Source of the DNA: Vespula vulgaris
Lineage: Eukaryota > Arthropoda > Insecta > Hymenoptera > Vespidae
DNA length: 64,000 nucleotides
NCBI RefSeq assembly: GCF_905475345.1
Contig: NC_066608.1
Coordinates: forward strand, 744,001-808,000
Direction of reading: 5' to 3'
Shown: one piece after another, positions 25,371 through 39,483 of the stretch
Numbering within the stretch: the first letter of the stretch is position 1
Layout: each line of letters starts with the position of its first letter
Notes under the pieces: model-generated
Database searches by the model: none
What the model saw: the letters and a program-made list of their open reading frames with translations, nothing else
Told to the model about the DNA's origin: nothing
Position numbers and translations under genes: made by a program

Positions 25371-28300
25371 AAGAGAGAGAGCTTGTGCTCGCACTGATTT
25401 GGCAGCTGTCGAACGCTTTCGGTATTCGTCCAGCTGCCACGTTAATTTCACTCTGGGTCTGACGACTTCCTCTATCGACATTTTCTTATTAGTTTACTCG
25501 TTCCTTCGAACTATTTGAAATGAATAAATTTCGTGAAAAATTTCATCCTTCGAACATTCATTAATAACACTATCCTTCAAATCTTTTTCTTTCTTTCTTT
25601 TCTTCCTTTTTTTTTTGCTTAACAAGACCGATTCATTCCTTTATGATGGATATTTATATAATTATCCAACTTATTATTCGTATTAAAAAATTTGATACAA
25701 AATCGAAGAACTCCTTCGATCAAGTTACTTCGGGATCCTTCAATTTTTTTTTATAAACGAGTTGCTCTTGATAAAAATAGATTTCAGCTTCAATCCTGTT
25801 TTTAATCTTTCGACGGCGATAATCGAAATTATTACTGATATACGAAATGAGACAAAATTCAAACAGATCCTAATCGAATCCAGATCGTGGAGTAAATATT
25901 TCTTTCTTTCTTTCTGTCCTCTTTCGTCCTTCGATATACCTTCCAAAAACGAAACGTTCTTTTACGTCTCAGGATCGTAGCTATATAATATAGAAAGGAT
26001 GATAATAATAATAATAATAATAATAATCATACGAAGCGTTTGCAGATAATAAAAGTAAAAGAGGTAGAAGACCGTACCGTAGGTAGGCGTCGGATTATCT
26101 TTTACGAGCGCTACTCTCGAGAATCCTGGTCGATCTGAAAATCGCAAACGACGGTCCTCCCCCGTGTCGTCGCATTCCTTCCGGTCGTCCGTATTTTCGG
26201 TTGCGGAGACGTGCAAAAGGGCTACGTTTACGGTCGTGCGAAAAGAGGGACAAGAGTGAGAGCAAGGGTGGGAGTGAGAGTGAGTGAGAGAGAGAGAGAG
26301 AAACAGAGAGGGAGAGAGTTTATTCGATATTCCAGTCGCGAAGGAAGATGTCCTCTCGCGTCTCTTCTCAAATTGACTGGCTACACCCCTTTTCCCGTCC
26401 ACCTTTACGCCTCTCCAGGACCTCTTTCTCCTCTTCCTCTTCGAGTCCTCTCTCTTTTTCTTTCTTTCTTTCTTTCTTTCTTTCTCTTTCTCTCTCCCTC
26501 TCCTTTTCTTCTTTTTGGCCTGAGTCGAATTTTTTATTAAATCCTCGCTACTCAATAGTGCCGACTTCTCGCGTGTATCGAGATGAAACGCAATTTTCAC
26601 CGTGACTGTCCGCTACGGATTCCAACCCTCGACCAAGAGAGAGAGAAAGAGGGTAGGAGAGAAAGAGAAAGAGGGTGGGAGAGACAGAGGAGGGTGTCAA
26701 GGGGTTTATTTACTCCCATCTTTCCGTTTCCTCCGAATCCCTACCGTACTCTCCAGCTCTTCCAATTGGATGCTCGTTTGCTCTCCTTCGAATCCTCTCG
26801 TCCTCTCGATCCGTCCATTTTTTTTCCTTTCATCCTCTCTTTCGCTTTCTCTTTCTCTTTCGTTCGTTCGTTCGTTCGTTCGTTCGGTTCGTTCGTTCGT
26901 TGCTTCACTTTCGACTTTCGACAAATCTCAAATAAAATTCGTTTCTCTCTGAACGTTTACGCGTCATAGTTCTCTGCACAGGTTGCTTTCTCAGTGTGGT
27001 TTGCTTCGAGTTTTACCGTTTACTTTTCCAAGTCTCTTATTTTTATGACGAATAAAAAAATCGTCGAATTTACTTTCCCAAAGCGGAAATTTCCTTTTTT
27101 AATCTCGAACGTTCGCGTTATATTATTTGTATTTTTTCTTCTTTTTAAATGCAATATTATTTATTGACAGAAGATATGACATTCGGGATATCGAAGTTTT
27201 ATACGAATTTGTATTCTTAGTAATAATTTCCAATACGTTTGAATATTGACGAATGTGATAATCGAAAACAATTTATATGAACGTTAGAATCATAAAATGC
27301 TCTGTATTTCTTGGATTCAATTTTTATAATAATTTAATAATAATAATCTCTTCTGTCTCTCTCTCCCCGTCTCTCTTCCTTCGATATCATAGTCGGTTGA
27401 CGAAAATGGGATAATTTCAAATTCGTTTGAAGGGTCGAGTCGATCAAAGTTACTAGTTCCTCGTTCTAGTCTGGTCCTCACACACACCCACACACACATA
27501 TATATATATATTATACATACACACATATATATATATACACGTATGTGTGTGTACATACGAGGCCTCCACTGTGTGTACATCGCGTAGCTCTCACCTTGAT
27601 TACTCACCTGGGGTATCAGCTACAAGGTATGCATACCCGCATGTTTGCTCGAATAATTGGGAAGCTATATGCGGATAGGAATAACCCAGCGCGTACCGAA
27701 TCGAAATTCAATCTGCCTCTCGAAAACCGTGCGACCGATCATCCCGATAAGGATCTCTCTCCGATCGGCTTGTATCGTCCAATACGGAACTCGCTACCGA
27801 AATCGCTCGGAATTTGCTCGTAGTCCTACTACAACGCCTCTCCAACCTCCTCCTATGCTTCCCCACAATCGTTCTTCTCGCTCACTTTATCTATGATCGT
27901 TTCGATTATGAAAACGTTTCGAATGCAAACCGAACTCGTTTAATCTTTTCTTAACGCTTTCAAACAGATTTCGATATGTACGTAGATTTCAATTAAATCT
28001 GATATTTATCGTTCATGCGTTAGGTTTTTGAAATAATCCAAAATGATAATACGATAGATTCACAACTGTTTCAACAATTCTTGTCAAATTTGTCGGACGT
28101 AGTATAAGCATGAATATATATATATTTTTTTTGTATTAATCCGAATTATTTCTCTTGAAAAAAATTATCAAATGTAATACGGTACAGTGGAATGGAGGAT
28201 AAACGTTAGAAATCGCATTAAAACTTGTCGGAAAGCAGGTTGATATTTAGAACGAAGGTATATACGATCGTAACACTTTACCAAGAAGTAATTATTCGTG

Positions 28301-29199
28301 TCAGAAAAAGATATCGGTTTGAGACGTTTCTCAAAGAACGTGATTACGCTCGTATAATATTCTTGTGGCGGGGCAACTAAGAGCCGGATTGAAAGGAAAA
28401 GCGGTAACCATCTAGCTACAAGGATTTAATGTTCAACAGTAAAATTTCTATTCTCGCAATGACGAAGAAGTGGAAGGGTTTCGTTCGTGTCGTCCTTTGA
28501 AGGTCGTTCGTGCTGAATCAACGACGCTCTCGTTGAAATCAACGAGAAAGAGAGAGAGAGAGAGAGACAGAAGTCTTAAATTTGCTCTCTCTCTCTCTCT
28601 CTCTCTCCGTTTCATTCTCTCTCACAAGCTGTGCCTAGATGATCCTCTTCTTTCGAGAAACTCGTAAAAGAGCTTTTAACTCCGGTCGTTAAAATGAAAA
28701 TTGCCAGGAATCGATTCTCCTTTAACAAAAGCAACCTTGAAAATCTCTGCAACGTGATACACGTTCTTCCATATGGTGATTCGAAAAATCGAAATGAATT
28801 TTCTTTTTTTTTTTTCCTCTTTTTTTCTTTTTCCATTTCAATCTCAAATTGAATACGATATAATGGACGATGGTATTATAACGAGCGATAATTTAGTAGC
28901 AATAATGGTAGACAATAGGCCTAGCGTGGTGAACAACGAAGCGTTAAAACGTTTTCACGCGTGGCTCTCTATATACGTTTGCGTGTGCACGTATGCGGAT
29001 GGATGGATGGATGGATGGATAGATGGATGGATGGATGGATAGATGAATGAATGTACATAAGTATGTATGTATGTATGTATGTATGTATGTACATCCGTAC
29101 GTACGTATGCATGTATGTGTATGTATGTTGCGTAAACAGTTCCACTCTCGCACGTGCTACTCTCTTCTTTCTCTTTCTCTCTTCTTCCTCTCTCTCTCT

Positions 29200-29233
<34 letters not shown>

Positions 29234-30787
29234 CGTATATATGCGAGCGCATTGTGCGCACGCCGGAAGCGGCTTTTCGGCCATTGCCGAAGCAAAACAA
29301 TGGCTAAAGAAACGTGCGAGGGTGGCGCGTTATATTCGTCGTCCCGATAAAAAGAACAAACTTTTGATCTTTATTTTTCATCTCTTTCTTTTCTCATTTA
29401 TGATTCCTATAGAGAATGAAAGAAAAAGAGAAGGAGAGAGGTAAAAAAAAGAGGGTAGATATCCCCATGATTTTTTCTAATATTCACCGGAGTTTCCTCG
29501 CGCGGTGTAAAACAGAAAGTCGTTTTCATGGCATATCGATGCGATGATGACGACGTTAAAAAAAAAAAAAAAACGAAAAAAGTAAAAAAAAAAAAAAAAC
29601 TGAAAAAAAGAAAAATAAAAAGTTCAATGGTAGATGCGAAATTGATCTCCCGTTATGAGAAAATAAAAAATCACCATGGGGGCTACAACGTCGCTTCTCT
29701 GACGCAACGAGTTTTCCTGACTCGGCGGAAAACAAAAAATTGCTCTCGGACTCGGTTCGTGTTTGGAGGAAAAAAATTTGCGGTAGAGACGGATTTTTAT
29801 GCGACCCGACGTATCCGTCCAGCAAAAATTTATTCTCTTTCTCGATGAGATTACGACATGATTTCTCTCTCTCTCTCTCTCTCTCTGTCTCTTTTTTTGT
29901 TCGTTCGTTCGTTCGTTTGTTTATTTGTTTGTTTGTTTTTTCCTTGCTTTTCTGTTCTTTTTTTATTTTTTATTTCTATTTTTTTGATTAATACCGACAC
30001 CCGAATGTCTACAGAAATTTATTAGCTATCACACTTAGTTGATTAATTTTTTTATCCGAACGATTAAAAAAAATATATATATATAAAATGTATCAAATTA
30101 ATAAGATCATTGATAATAAATCATTTTGGCGATCGTTATCGAAGATCTGTAAATATAAATCTCCTTTTTTCTTCTTCTCTTTTTTTCTTTTCCTTTGTCT
30201 TCTAAGAATTATGAAATATTATAAAATTAATAACTCATTTGCGAAACAAATTATGTTAATGACCATTATCGAAGATCTACCGGAACTTTCGAGATTTATC
30301 GAACATTATAAAGATAATAAGATACTCGAGAGTAAATTATGCCGAAGATCGTGCGATCATGATCTATAGGTACAAATTTTCTTTGCAATAATTGGAGAAT
30401 AACATTAATAAATTAAATCTCGACGATAAATTATTTCAATGATTTTATTCGTATTACTTTAAAAATGATTATAACAGATTGATCGGAGATCTACGTGATT
30501 TACTTCGTCTATTATCGCTCTTATGAAAATGATGAACGAGAAAAGAAAAAAAGGGAGAGAAAGAGACAAGAAAACGAAAAGAGAAAAGGAAAAGAGAAAA
30601 GGAAAGAGAAAGTAAATAAATCCGTAGAATTTATTAGAACACGAAGTAGCATCGAACTCGTGGTACGGTGAAGTGCAATTTGGCTGTCGGTCTTGTTAAT
30701 TATCGTGCCCAATTAGCCGTGGTTTCGGTCGCGTACTGCGCGTCCATCACGCGGGACACATGCCATCGTGAAACGAGCATCCATTCG

Positions 30788-30823
<36 letters not shown>

Positions 30824-33800
30824 CTCACACTCTCTTACTCATACTATTACATAGCTTGCTAGTACCCACCTTTCACGAAGGTGAATACATTCAGGGAACA
30901 GAAACTACGAGAGAAAGAGAAGAAGGAGGTGGAAGAGGAGAAGGGTGGGAGAGGAGGAGGGTAGAAGAGAGAGAGAGAGAATGCTTTCTAGACCCTCGTA
31001 AACGTATACCAAGGTGTATGGTGCGCATTCGCATCGTGCGTTCGCTTCGTTTGCCACGTGCAAATTCGTGCGCAACTCATACGCCAGATCGTCGTGTGAG
31101 CGTGTGAGTGTGTACGAGTGTGTGTTAGTTTCGATTGCATCGACGTAATTTCCTGCTAACACCCCTCGAGCGACGGATAATCGATCGTTTACTCGCTCTC
31201 GATTATTTTCGTTATCACTGCTCGATATTCGTCTAACGAGTTACGACATCGAATTAATTTTTTTTTTTTTTTTTAATTTCTTGTATGTATATGTATATAT
31301 GCACGGGTGTGTTTCGTTATTACGTGAAATAATCAAACGATTTAATCGCTATCAATTATCTTTCTTTTTTATTTTTCTTCTTCTTCTTTTTTTTTATTGT
31401 TTATTCAATATTGATAATAATTTCGATAATTAGTTCTTCTTCTTTTATGTAAACATATTTACCGTGTAAATTATTCTTGACAATTAATCTTCTATCATTG
31501 ATCATTATAAATTACGTATATATATATATATACACACGCACACGCGCGTACTCCTAATAATTAAAATATTGAATACAATAGCATGCGCGACACGCAAATG
31601 AGGCTGTCTTTATTTTGGTAAAGTACGCAGAGTGATGCGTCAGAATGCTATAGTGTGAGTGTGTACACTTCGTAGAATGTATATCGATGAGAATTTTTTA
31701 TTTTATATTCGATGGAGAGAATCTCCCTCTCTTTCCCACTCACGACGAGTACCGGTATTATTTTCGTTTGATAAATTGATCACGCAGTAACGTTAAAGTC
31801 TGGATGGTTACACGCGCTCCGACGATTAATCTGTAATAATATTGACGCGCACACCCGTACAAATAATCAATACCAATATCGATGTGTATGATACAATAAT
31901 TGCCAATTATGTATTATGGTGGTGGATCATACGTAATTGAAAAACTTAACTCGAATGAAAATTTTAATCCGACAAATGTTCCCCTTTACGGTTTATTTTC
32001 TTTTTTCTTATTTTCATTTTTAATCGAGAATTTTTTTTATTACTCTATTAAAAGTTGCTAAAGATCTTGCGTATGATATCAAAATGTCTATTTCATAGAA
32101 ATTTTATTTAACATATTTTCTCGCGAGCTTTGAATTCTTCGTACCTTATAAATAGACCTCAGAACGTATTAGAATCGTATTGGGAATCGTATTAAAGTTA
32201 GAATTTCTTGTAGGAAACAAACCTTCGCGTGACTTTCAACGCAATTTTTGTCGGGTGCGATCTTTCTTTCGCTCTTTTTTTTTATTTTTCATTTTTTCTC
32301 TCTCCATATACATAGCTACTACGTGATTACGAGGAGATACGACGTAGGATACTCACGGAAGAAGGCGTCATAGGCTCTCGCTTATTTTGTTGCAAATGCG
32401 TGTCGCGTTCGGTCGATGGACATGCTCTGAATGCAAACCGTAACCAACCAACGTGTTTCCCCATGGAGAAACGTACGAACGTCCAGAGATAGTCGCGTAG
32501 ATGGATAGAATGCTGCATGGTAGAGAGAACGAGAGAGAGAGAGAGAGGCAGATAGAAGGGTAGAGGTTAAGCAAGAGAGAAGGTGAAAGCACGAACATAG
32601 AGAGTAGGGGGTGAGGTTGAGTCTGGGGGTGTAGTAGAGGGTGGTTGGTGTATTCCCTGCGGAGATTTTCGTGTATTCGCCCGCAGGAATGTCCCGGCCG
32701 AGGATTCCCTCGGGGTACGCGTGCGATTATGTAATTCCCGCTTTGGTTTGATTCAATTTCGAAAATCGTTCAATTTCCTACGCGTCGAACGAACCACTTT
32801 TACATACATGTTTTATATACATATATATTTATATATATAGTACACTAAGTATATATATATATTTTTTCTGTCCATTCACGTTCTTCGTTGGTTTTTAAAT
32901 GCATTTCTCTTTCTATATGTATATGTATACATATGTATATACACATGAATATTTTCTTTACGTCATTCTCACGCGTACACACGTGCATTTATTTTGGAAT
33001 TACATTCTTCCCGTCTATTATATATTATTTTTCTCTCACGTATATTGATTTACGAGTACATACAATTGCAGTAGATAGAAAAAATTAATTTTTAGACGGC
33101 GATAAAATCTCTTAGATAGAAGCTTGTAAACTGTTTGTTAGTCATTAAATTTGCAACTTTGTAGAATTCTTTTGAGAACTTTTTGAGAGCAATGCTTTCT
33201 TGGCTATTCTCCAATTCGCCGATCTTCTTCTTCTTCTTCGGCTTCTTCATCTTGTTCGTCTTTCTCTGCTCGTTTTGCATCCCATCTCGTCTCGTCTCGT
33301 CTCGTCTCGTCTCGTCTCGTCACGCGTACGTGCGTATGTACGTTCCGTTATACCGAAGAAGAAGACATTGTGCAACTGTGCAGATTTCACGTGACACACG
33401 TATAGATACATACGCACGTATACGTACACAAGTGTACATACATAGTCCATCACGTTGAGATTCTTACGAGGCAAAAGACGACGACTCGCTATTACTTACA
33501 ATTTGAAATTTTTCGCCGAGATCAAAACGATTTTCTTATTCAGTCAACGACTTTGGTCGACCGACCATCGAATCTTGACGACGATAATAATAATAGTAAC
33601 TCGGGTGAATATGCGAAAATGTAGGAAAGTTAAGACACACAAATCTGAAATGTCAAATCATTAATATTTTCTTTTTCTTCTATTATCCCTTTCTCATTTT
33701 AGTTTGATCGTAATACAATTGCTTCAACACCTGGTGCTCGTTGATTTACTCACACTTTCTCTTTTTTCTTTGGATGGAATCTAATCCCCACAGCGATGAG

Positions 33801-34072
33801 TTTCCAATGCGAATTTCTTCTTATTAATGGGGAAAAAGAAAGAAAAAAAAAAGAAACGCAAGGCGAGCTATGTGTGCGATAGGAATGTTACCGTATCCAA
33901 AGGCAGACGTTAGCAGAAAGTTTCGTTCGTGTGAATGATTAAAAACGAGTGCTAATTAGCGTCCCCCGTGAGGTAAGACTCGAGATTATTTATCTTTTCC
34001 AGCGCGGACATTCGCGTTCGTTAATTATGACAAAAAGGAGGACAGAGAAAAAAGATAAAAAAACGAAGGAGA

Positions 34073-34118
<46 letters not shown>

Positions 34119-37100
34119 GAGGGACAATTTATGCGGTATAATTACGCTTTCTACCATAAAGGTAGAGAGAGAGAGAAAGAGAGAAAGATAGATAGATGGA
34201 TAGATAGATAGATAGGTAGAGAGAAGCTATCGAAGTGTCCTTAAAAGCGAAAGGATCTTTCGCTTCGAAGGATCTCTAAGAAGAGTACTTTCAAAGAGCA
34301 TGATTAATATATATATATACATAATTTTTTTTAATATTTTTTCTTTTCTTAAGTAGTAATTTAAAAAAATATTTTTCTATTTATATTTCTTTACTAGGAG
34401 TAATATTAGTAGGTAAATTCATATTTTTGAAACTTTATACGTTATTAAAAAAAAGAGAAAAGGATTTTTTTTACAAAGATTAATATATATATATTTTTTC
34501 ATTATTATTTTTTTGTTCAGCTACAAAAGTCAAATATATTTTTACGTGTACGAGATTCGTTTATTGGAGACAGTGCTAGATATATATTACTAAAAAGATT
34601 CACACGCGCGTAGACATACACACGTGTATACGTATACATTCTTGCGTTATTAAAAAAGAAGATAGATATGTATCTACTGTGACGGTTTGTTTAACACGAG
34701 AGAGTACTTGTTAACGCAGAGACAGAGAAACAGGAGCAAAGTGGAGAGGAGAGCAGAGTAGAGGAGTAGGAAAGAGGAGAGAGAGGGAATATTTCGGAGG
34801 ACTCGTGAAACTCAGGCCGACGTCGTTCAGCAGCAATTTCGGCAACACTCGAGACACACAGTGCTTTACTGCTGTGGTTGCCTCCTCTCTAACGTTCTAA
34901 ACGCGGTTTGCCAGGATGCCATAGAATGGCACAGGATGATGATGGCATCCTTTCGTAAGTGGAATCCTTCGAGTGGCCATAGTAGAGCCGATTTGTTCTA
35001 CTTCCATTTCGCGTCCACTTTTCTTCTTCTTCATCATATTCTATTTTTTCCGTGAAATCGAAGCTTCTTATTAGCCTTTTTTTTTTTTTAATTTTGATAG
35101 CTCGGAGGAGTATTAAAACGTTCGTGTTCCGATCTCGTGCAGATCTCGTCGTAATCTAATTATCAATCACTTTTGTAACAGGTTCTTTAAACAGGCTAGG
35201 TTTCCTTTCTTTCTTTGTTTGTTTGTTTCTTTCTTTCTTTTTTTACTTCCTCTCTTTCTTTCTCTCAAAGGAATCACGTTATATTTCATGTAGAAACGAA
35301 ACACCAACAATCGTGACCCGTTCTGTTAGCTTACGCGTACTAATTGCTAGACAACAATTACTTGGCGAATCAAGTAATTGGGAATAGTAGACGCAAGGGA
35401 GAGCTAGCTCCTCTGCTAACGTTCGTTTACGATCGGTGTACGTACGTAATATTGAAAGGAGATAGAAATGGAGATAGAGGTAGATAGAGCTAGATGGATA
35501 GATAGATAGAGAGAGTAGGAGAGAGGGATTAGCGAAAGAATAAAAAAAAAGAAAAAAAGAGAGAAAAGAAAATAGAAAGAAGAATAATAGCCCGATAAAA
35601 ATAATTTACGACGATAACACGATCGTTCGTCTAATATACAAAGAGAGAACGAAATTAAAGCGTCTCGTAAGTGATGTCACATTTTACACCCCGAGGTGAA
35701 CGTCCGAAAAGCGCCGTCCACGAATTATATCGCGAATCGTCTCGCGTCGTTCCAAAAGACACACTAATGCACGTGTGTTCTACTCGAATGAGAGGAAAAA
35801 CGAGAGAGATAGAGCATACACGCGCATGTGTGTATATTGTGTGTGGTGTGAGTAAGAAAGAGAGAGAGAGAGAGAGGATATATTTATACGCTAGACCCAT
35901 GTGATTCATCGTTGCTTTTCGTTGGAAACGACTACTGCAAGCTCTACTCTTTTTCTATCTCCGTCTAGCTACTATCTACTTCTATCTATTTCTCTCTCTC
36001 TCTCTTTCTCTCTCCCTCTCGTTCCATCTTCTTATCTCTATCTTTATTTATCTTTCTCTGTTTCTCCCTCTTTCTCGTATGAATCTAAAAAGACCCTCGT
36101 TTCGAAACCGTGTTAAATTCATGCCACGACATCCGAAAAGGTCGTTCGATTCGATCGACCTTGTCGTTTATCTAATTTTCGTTTTTTATTTAATATCAGA
36201 TTTATCGATAATTATTCCAGTGCATTAATATGTTTATATAATTATGTTGATATTTGCAATATGCATGTATTTAACGTCAGAAAAAAAACGTAGAAGAACG
36301 GAAAGAGAGGAATTTTGTAACGTTGATATTTATGTAATAAAAAAGATCGTTAATATGCATTGAGATAATTTAAGTAGAAAGTTTAAGTAGAAAGTCTTTG
36401 TAAAAAATGAATGAAATTTTTATCAATTGGATCAGATCTTGCTCTATCTATATATCTGATTACTTTCTATTCTATTCCGAAGGGAAATATAGAAAGAGAG
36501 GAAAAAAGAATTTATCAAATTGATCTTAAGTATATAATAAAAGGAAAATGAAAAATGAAAAATAAAAAACGCGATAAAATCTCAAGTAGATATTCTTAAT
36601 AAAAATAGATGAAACCAGCCGTGGTTGTGGATTGATAAATTTAGAGACTTCTGTAAATATATGTATAATTTAAATAGATCTAGTGATCTAAATAAATTTC
36701 GAATGACCTCTCTCTCTCTCTCTCTCTCGTCATTTTCACTGTGGCTGACAAATTTAGTGACTTAGTTAAATATATCTAAATAGATTTAATGATCTAGATA
36801 AATTTCGAGCGTCTTCCCCCTCCCCTCTCTCATTCTAATCAATGTCGAAAGAACAATAAATAAAATCAAATCTTTCAAGAATCGTGTATCTTTCCATTTT
36901 TTCATAGAAGAAAAAAAAAAGAGAGAAAAAACTTTCGGTTCGATCGGAGATAACGTCGTGTAGTAAATTTCAAGTCGCATCGATCGCGATAGTTCATTCA
37001 TGAAAGTTCGATTAAATCGTAATGCGAAATGGTGAAAACGGAAACGATTTATATCAACGATGCACTCGTTCTCGGAATATTTTCAACGGGAACACAATTT

Positions 37101-37621
37101 GTGCAGCGACACCAATAGCACTAGCACTAGCACTAGCACTAGCACTAGCACTAGCAACAGCAGCAGGTGCAGAACGAAAAGTCGCGGTTGGGTCGACGAG
37201 CGAACCAACTCGACTCGACTCGACTCGACTCGACTCGATTCGATAATTATTAATATCGTAACAAATTGCAATCGGTATCTGGTTTCATGGATCACGTACT
37301 ACTGTTTTCAGTCTAAATCCTCCGTTCGTTCGTCCCTCCTCGTGTCTCTCGATATTTCGTTTTCCGTTTCTCGTTTACCTGTATCTATTTATTCGTTTCT
37401 CGTTCTCTCTCGTTCTCTTTCTCTCGCTTCGTTTCTCTCTTTCGTTTATCGCGTTCGACTGTGTTGCATAATTTCTCTTCGTTTCGAAATGGTTTTCAAC
37501 GTATGTACCCGCGTCTGGCAATTTGTTTCGAACGGAATTATGGATGTAAACGGCATTTCGACAAAATGCTTTTCTACCGTTACATTAACGTTCCTCGTAA
37601 CTTTATCCTGTTCAAGATGTA

Positions 37622-37659
<38 letters not shown>

Positions 37660-39439
37660 CGAGAAAAAGGAATAAAAATCTAACTTAAATTTTGATTAGT
37701 TGGACGATCTACCGAAAAAGCAATATTTTCGATACTCGAGATCAAACGTTTTAATTTATTTCTTTTTCTCTTACTTTCTCCCCCTCCTCTCTCTCTCTCT
37801 ATATAAGTAACATTTTTCGGCGTGTAAATATCTCATTCGTTTAATTTTCTAGTTGACCGATCGCTCGTCCCCAATGTGTATCGCCAACTTTTGCGATTCG
37901 TTAAGAGGGACGACAGCGAAACGCCTCCATATAATGATAGCCCTTTAAAGTTAAGGGAAGAGAGTAAAAGAGAGAGAGAGAGAAAGAGAGAGAGGGGGTT
38001 GCTAAGAGAGGAATCTCCAGGCGAATAATACACGTCGAATCGAATTCTAACCCTCCCAATGCAAATCGAGACGGCGTAATAAATCCGGCGTTTCGATCTA
38101 ATTACAGGATGCGGGTAGGTCGACTAATATCGAAGTGCTTAGAAACGATGAGTGCCTGTAACCCAGCCCCTTTTCGAGCTTCTCGATCGATTAAACCTTT
38201 ATCGAGAACTTTCAATATTTCTTCTAAAATTGTTCCTTTCTTTCTTAATTAGACTCCGAGATAAAAGACGAACGTCACGTAGGTAAAACGATCGTTGTTT
38301 AAAATTTCGATCGAATTGGAAAACGTATGGGGAAAAAGATCGTTCGTTCGTGATACGAACGCCTAAAATATTTCTTCTTTGATCTTCTTCGTAAATAGAT
38401 AAAAAAAAGAAGAATAAATCGGTGGTACGATCTAATACCAACCTTCCCTCGATGCAAATCGCGATCCTTTAACTAGCTGACGTTTCAGCCCTTCGCACTC
38501 GCCCTTCGTGATACCACAACTCTCACCCCATCCCCCAAACGCGTTACTCCTTCCTTCGAGTTTACGCTCCGTGACTTAAATTAACCCCGCGTGGATCCAT
38601 CCTCCCTCCCTCCTTCTCTCTTCGTCCTCGATCCTCCTGCTTCTCCTTCTCCTTCTCCTTCTCCTCCTCCTCCTCTTCTTCCTCTTCCTTTACCCTCGAT
38701 CATCCCTTTCTCCGAATAACCGCTTACTAGAAACGGTTCATAAGTCAGCCACGAAAGCCGTCGGGAGTCTCTTCTTGTTCGGCACGAATCGTCTTTATCG
38801 TCAAAATTTACTGCATCCATTCTAGATTTACCGAATATTCTGCGATATATCTTTTCTTATCTACGAGATACCTCGATTAGAAATTATTCTACCTATCTAA
38901 TATTCTGAATCGGTTGAACATTTTTTTCTCTCTTCTTTTTTTTGGCGAAAACGTACGTTAAAATACATAAGTTAAAATAGTAAATTAAAACCTAGCTAAA
39001 GCCTCTAAAACGAAGAACGATAAAACTAAGTAAACAAATAAATATATATATATATATACATTTATAATATCCCTTACTTTAATTATGAAATCTCAAAGTC
39101 CGTCAAATTGACGGGTTCCATAAATCTAGCCTTAATAATCTCTTTATCCTTTCTCTCTTTTCTTCTCCTCGAAAAAAAAAAAAAGAAAAGAAATAAAGAA
39201 AGAGACCTTTTCACGCGTTTCTCGTTGCAAAGAGAAAACGATGAAAGCCGAGCTAGCATGGTAGAGCAAACACAATACGGTCCCTAAGGGAAAGGGACGA
39301 AGAGGACAAAATCTAGGAGGGCAAGTCGCCGTTAGATTTTCGTCGATGAAGGTTCCCTTCTGTCCCTTTATTTCCCCACGCTTTCTCCTTCTCTCTCTTG
39401 TTCGTGTGTAATACACACACCTGCACGCGAACGTTCTTG

Positions 39440-39483
<44 letters not shown>

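Larger units (their letters stand above)
23001..29300 (+). other. Intron 3, part 4: non-coding
   Basis: 23050-24350 is a comparatively quiet AT-rich stretch with nothing recognisable. 24550-25020 is a long pyrimidine-rich stretch. A low-repeat block at about 25140-25460 holds paired E-boxes. 27590-27860 is another low-repeat block, with a 12-bp palindrome at 27626-27637. The block ends with (GGAT)n, (GTAT)n and (CT)n tracts. No exon is recognised. Confidence 0.85.
29301..36600 (+). other. Intron 3, part 5: non-coding
   Basis: It holds A-rich stretches (29550-29620), CT and GTTC tracts, a diverged repeat (30095-30497), a low-repeat block (about 30655-30790), a GC-rich palindrome cluster (32653-32713), a (CTCGT)n tract, an inverted repeat with a nearby donor-like site (34913-34960) and a 26-bp hairpin (35355-35380). 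The remainder is AT-rich and nondescript. No exon is recognised. Confidence 0.85.

Noticed and set aside
34861..35055. + strand open frame in a complex-sequence stretch, possible extra exon
   Set aside because: No recognisable domain. The only segment with both splice signals is 40 bp and would break the receptor frame.
37624..37658. Poly-A run as evidence for a retroposed gene
   Set aside because: No recognisable source sequence upstream and no flanking target-site duplication; a simple homopolymer is the better reading.
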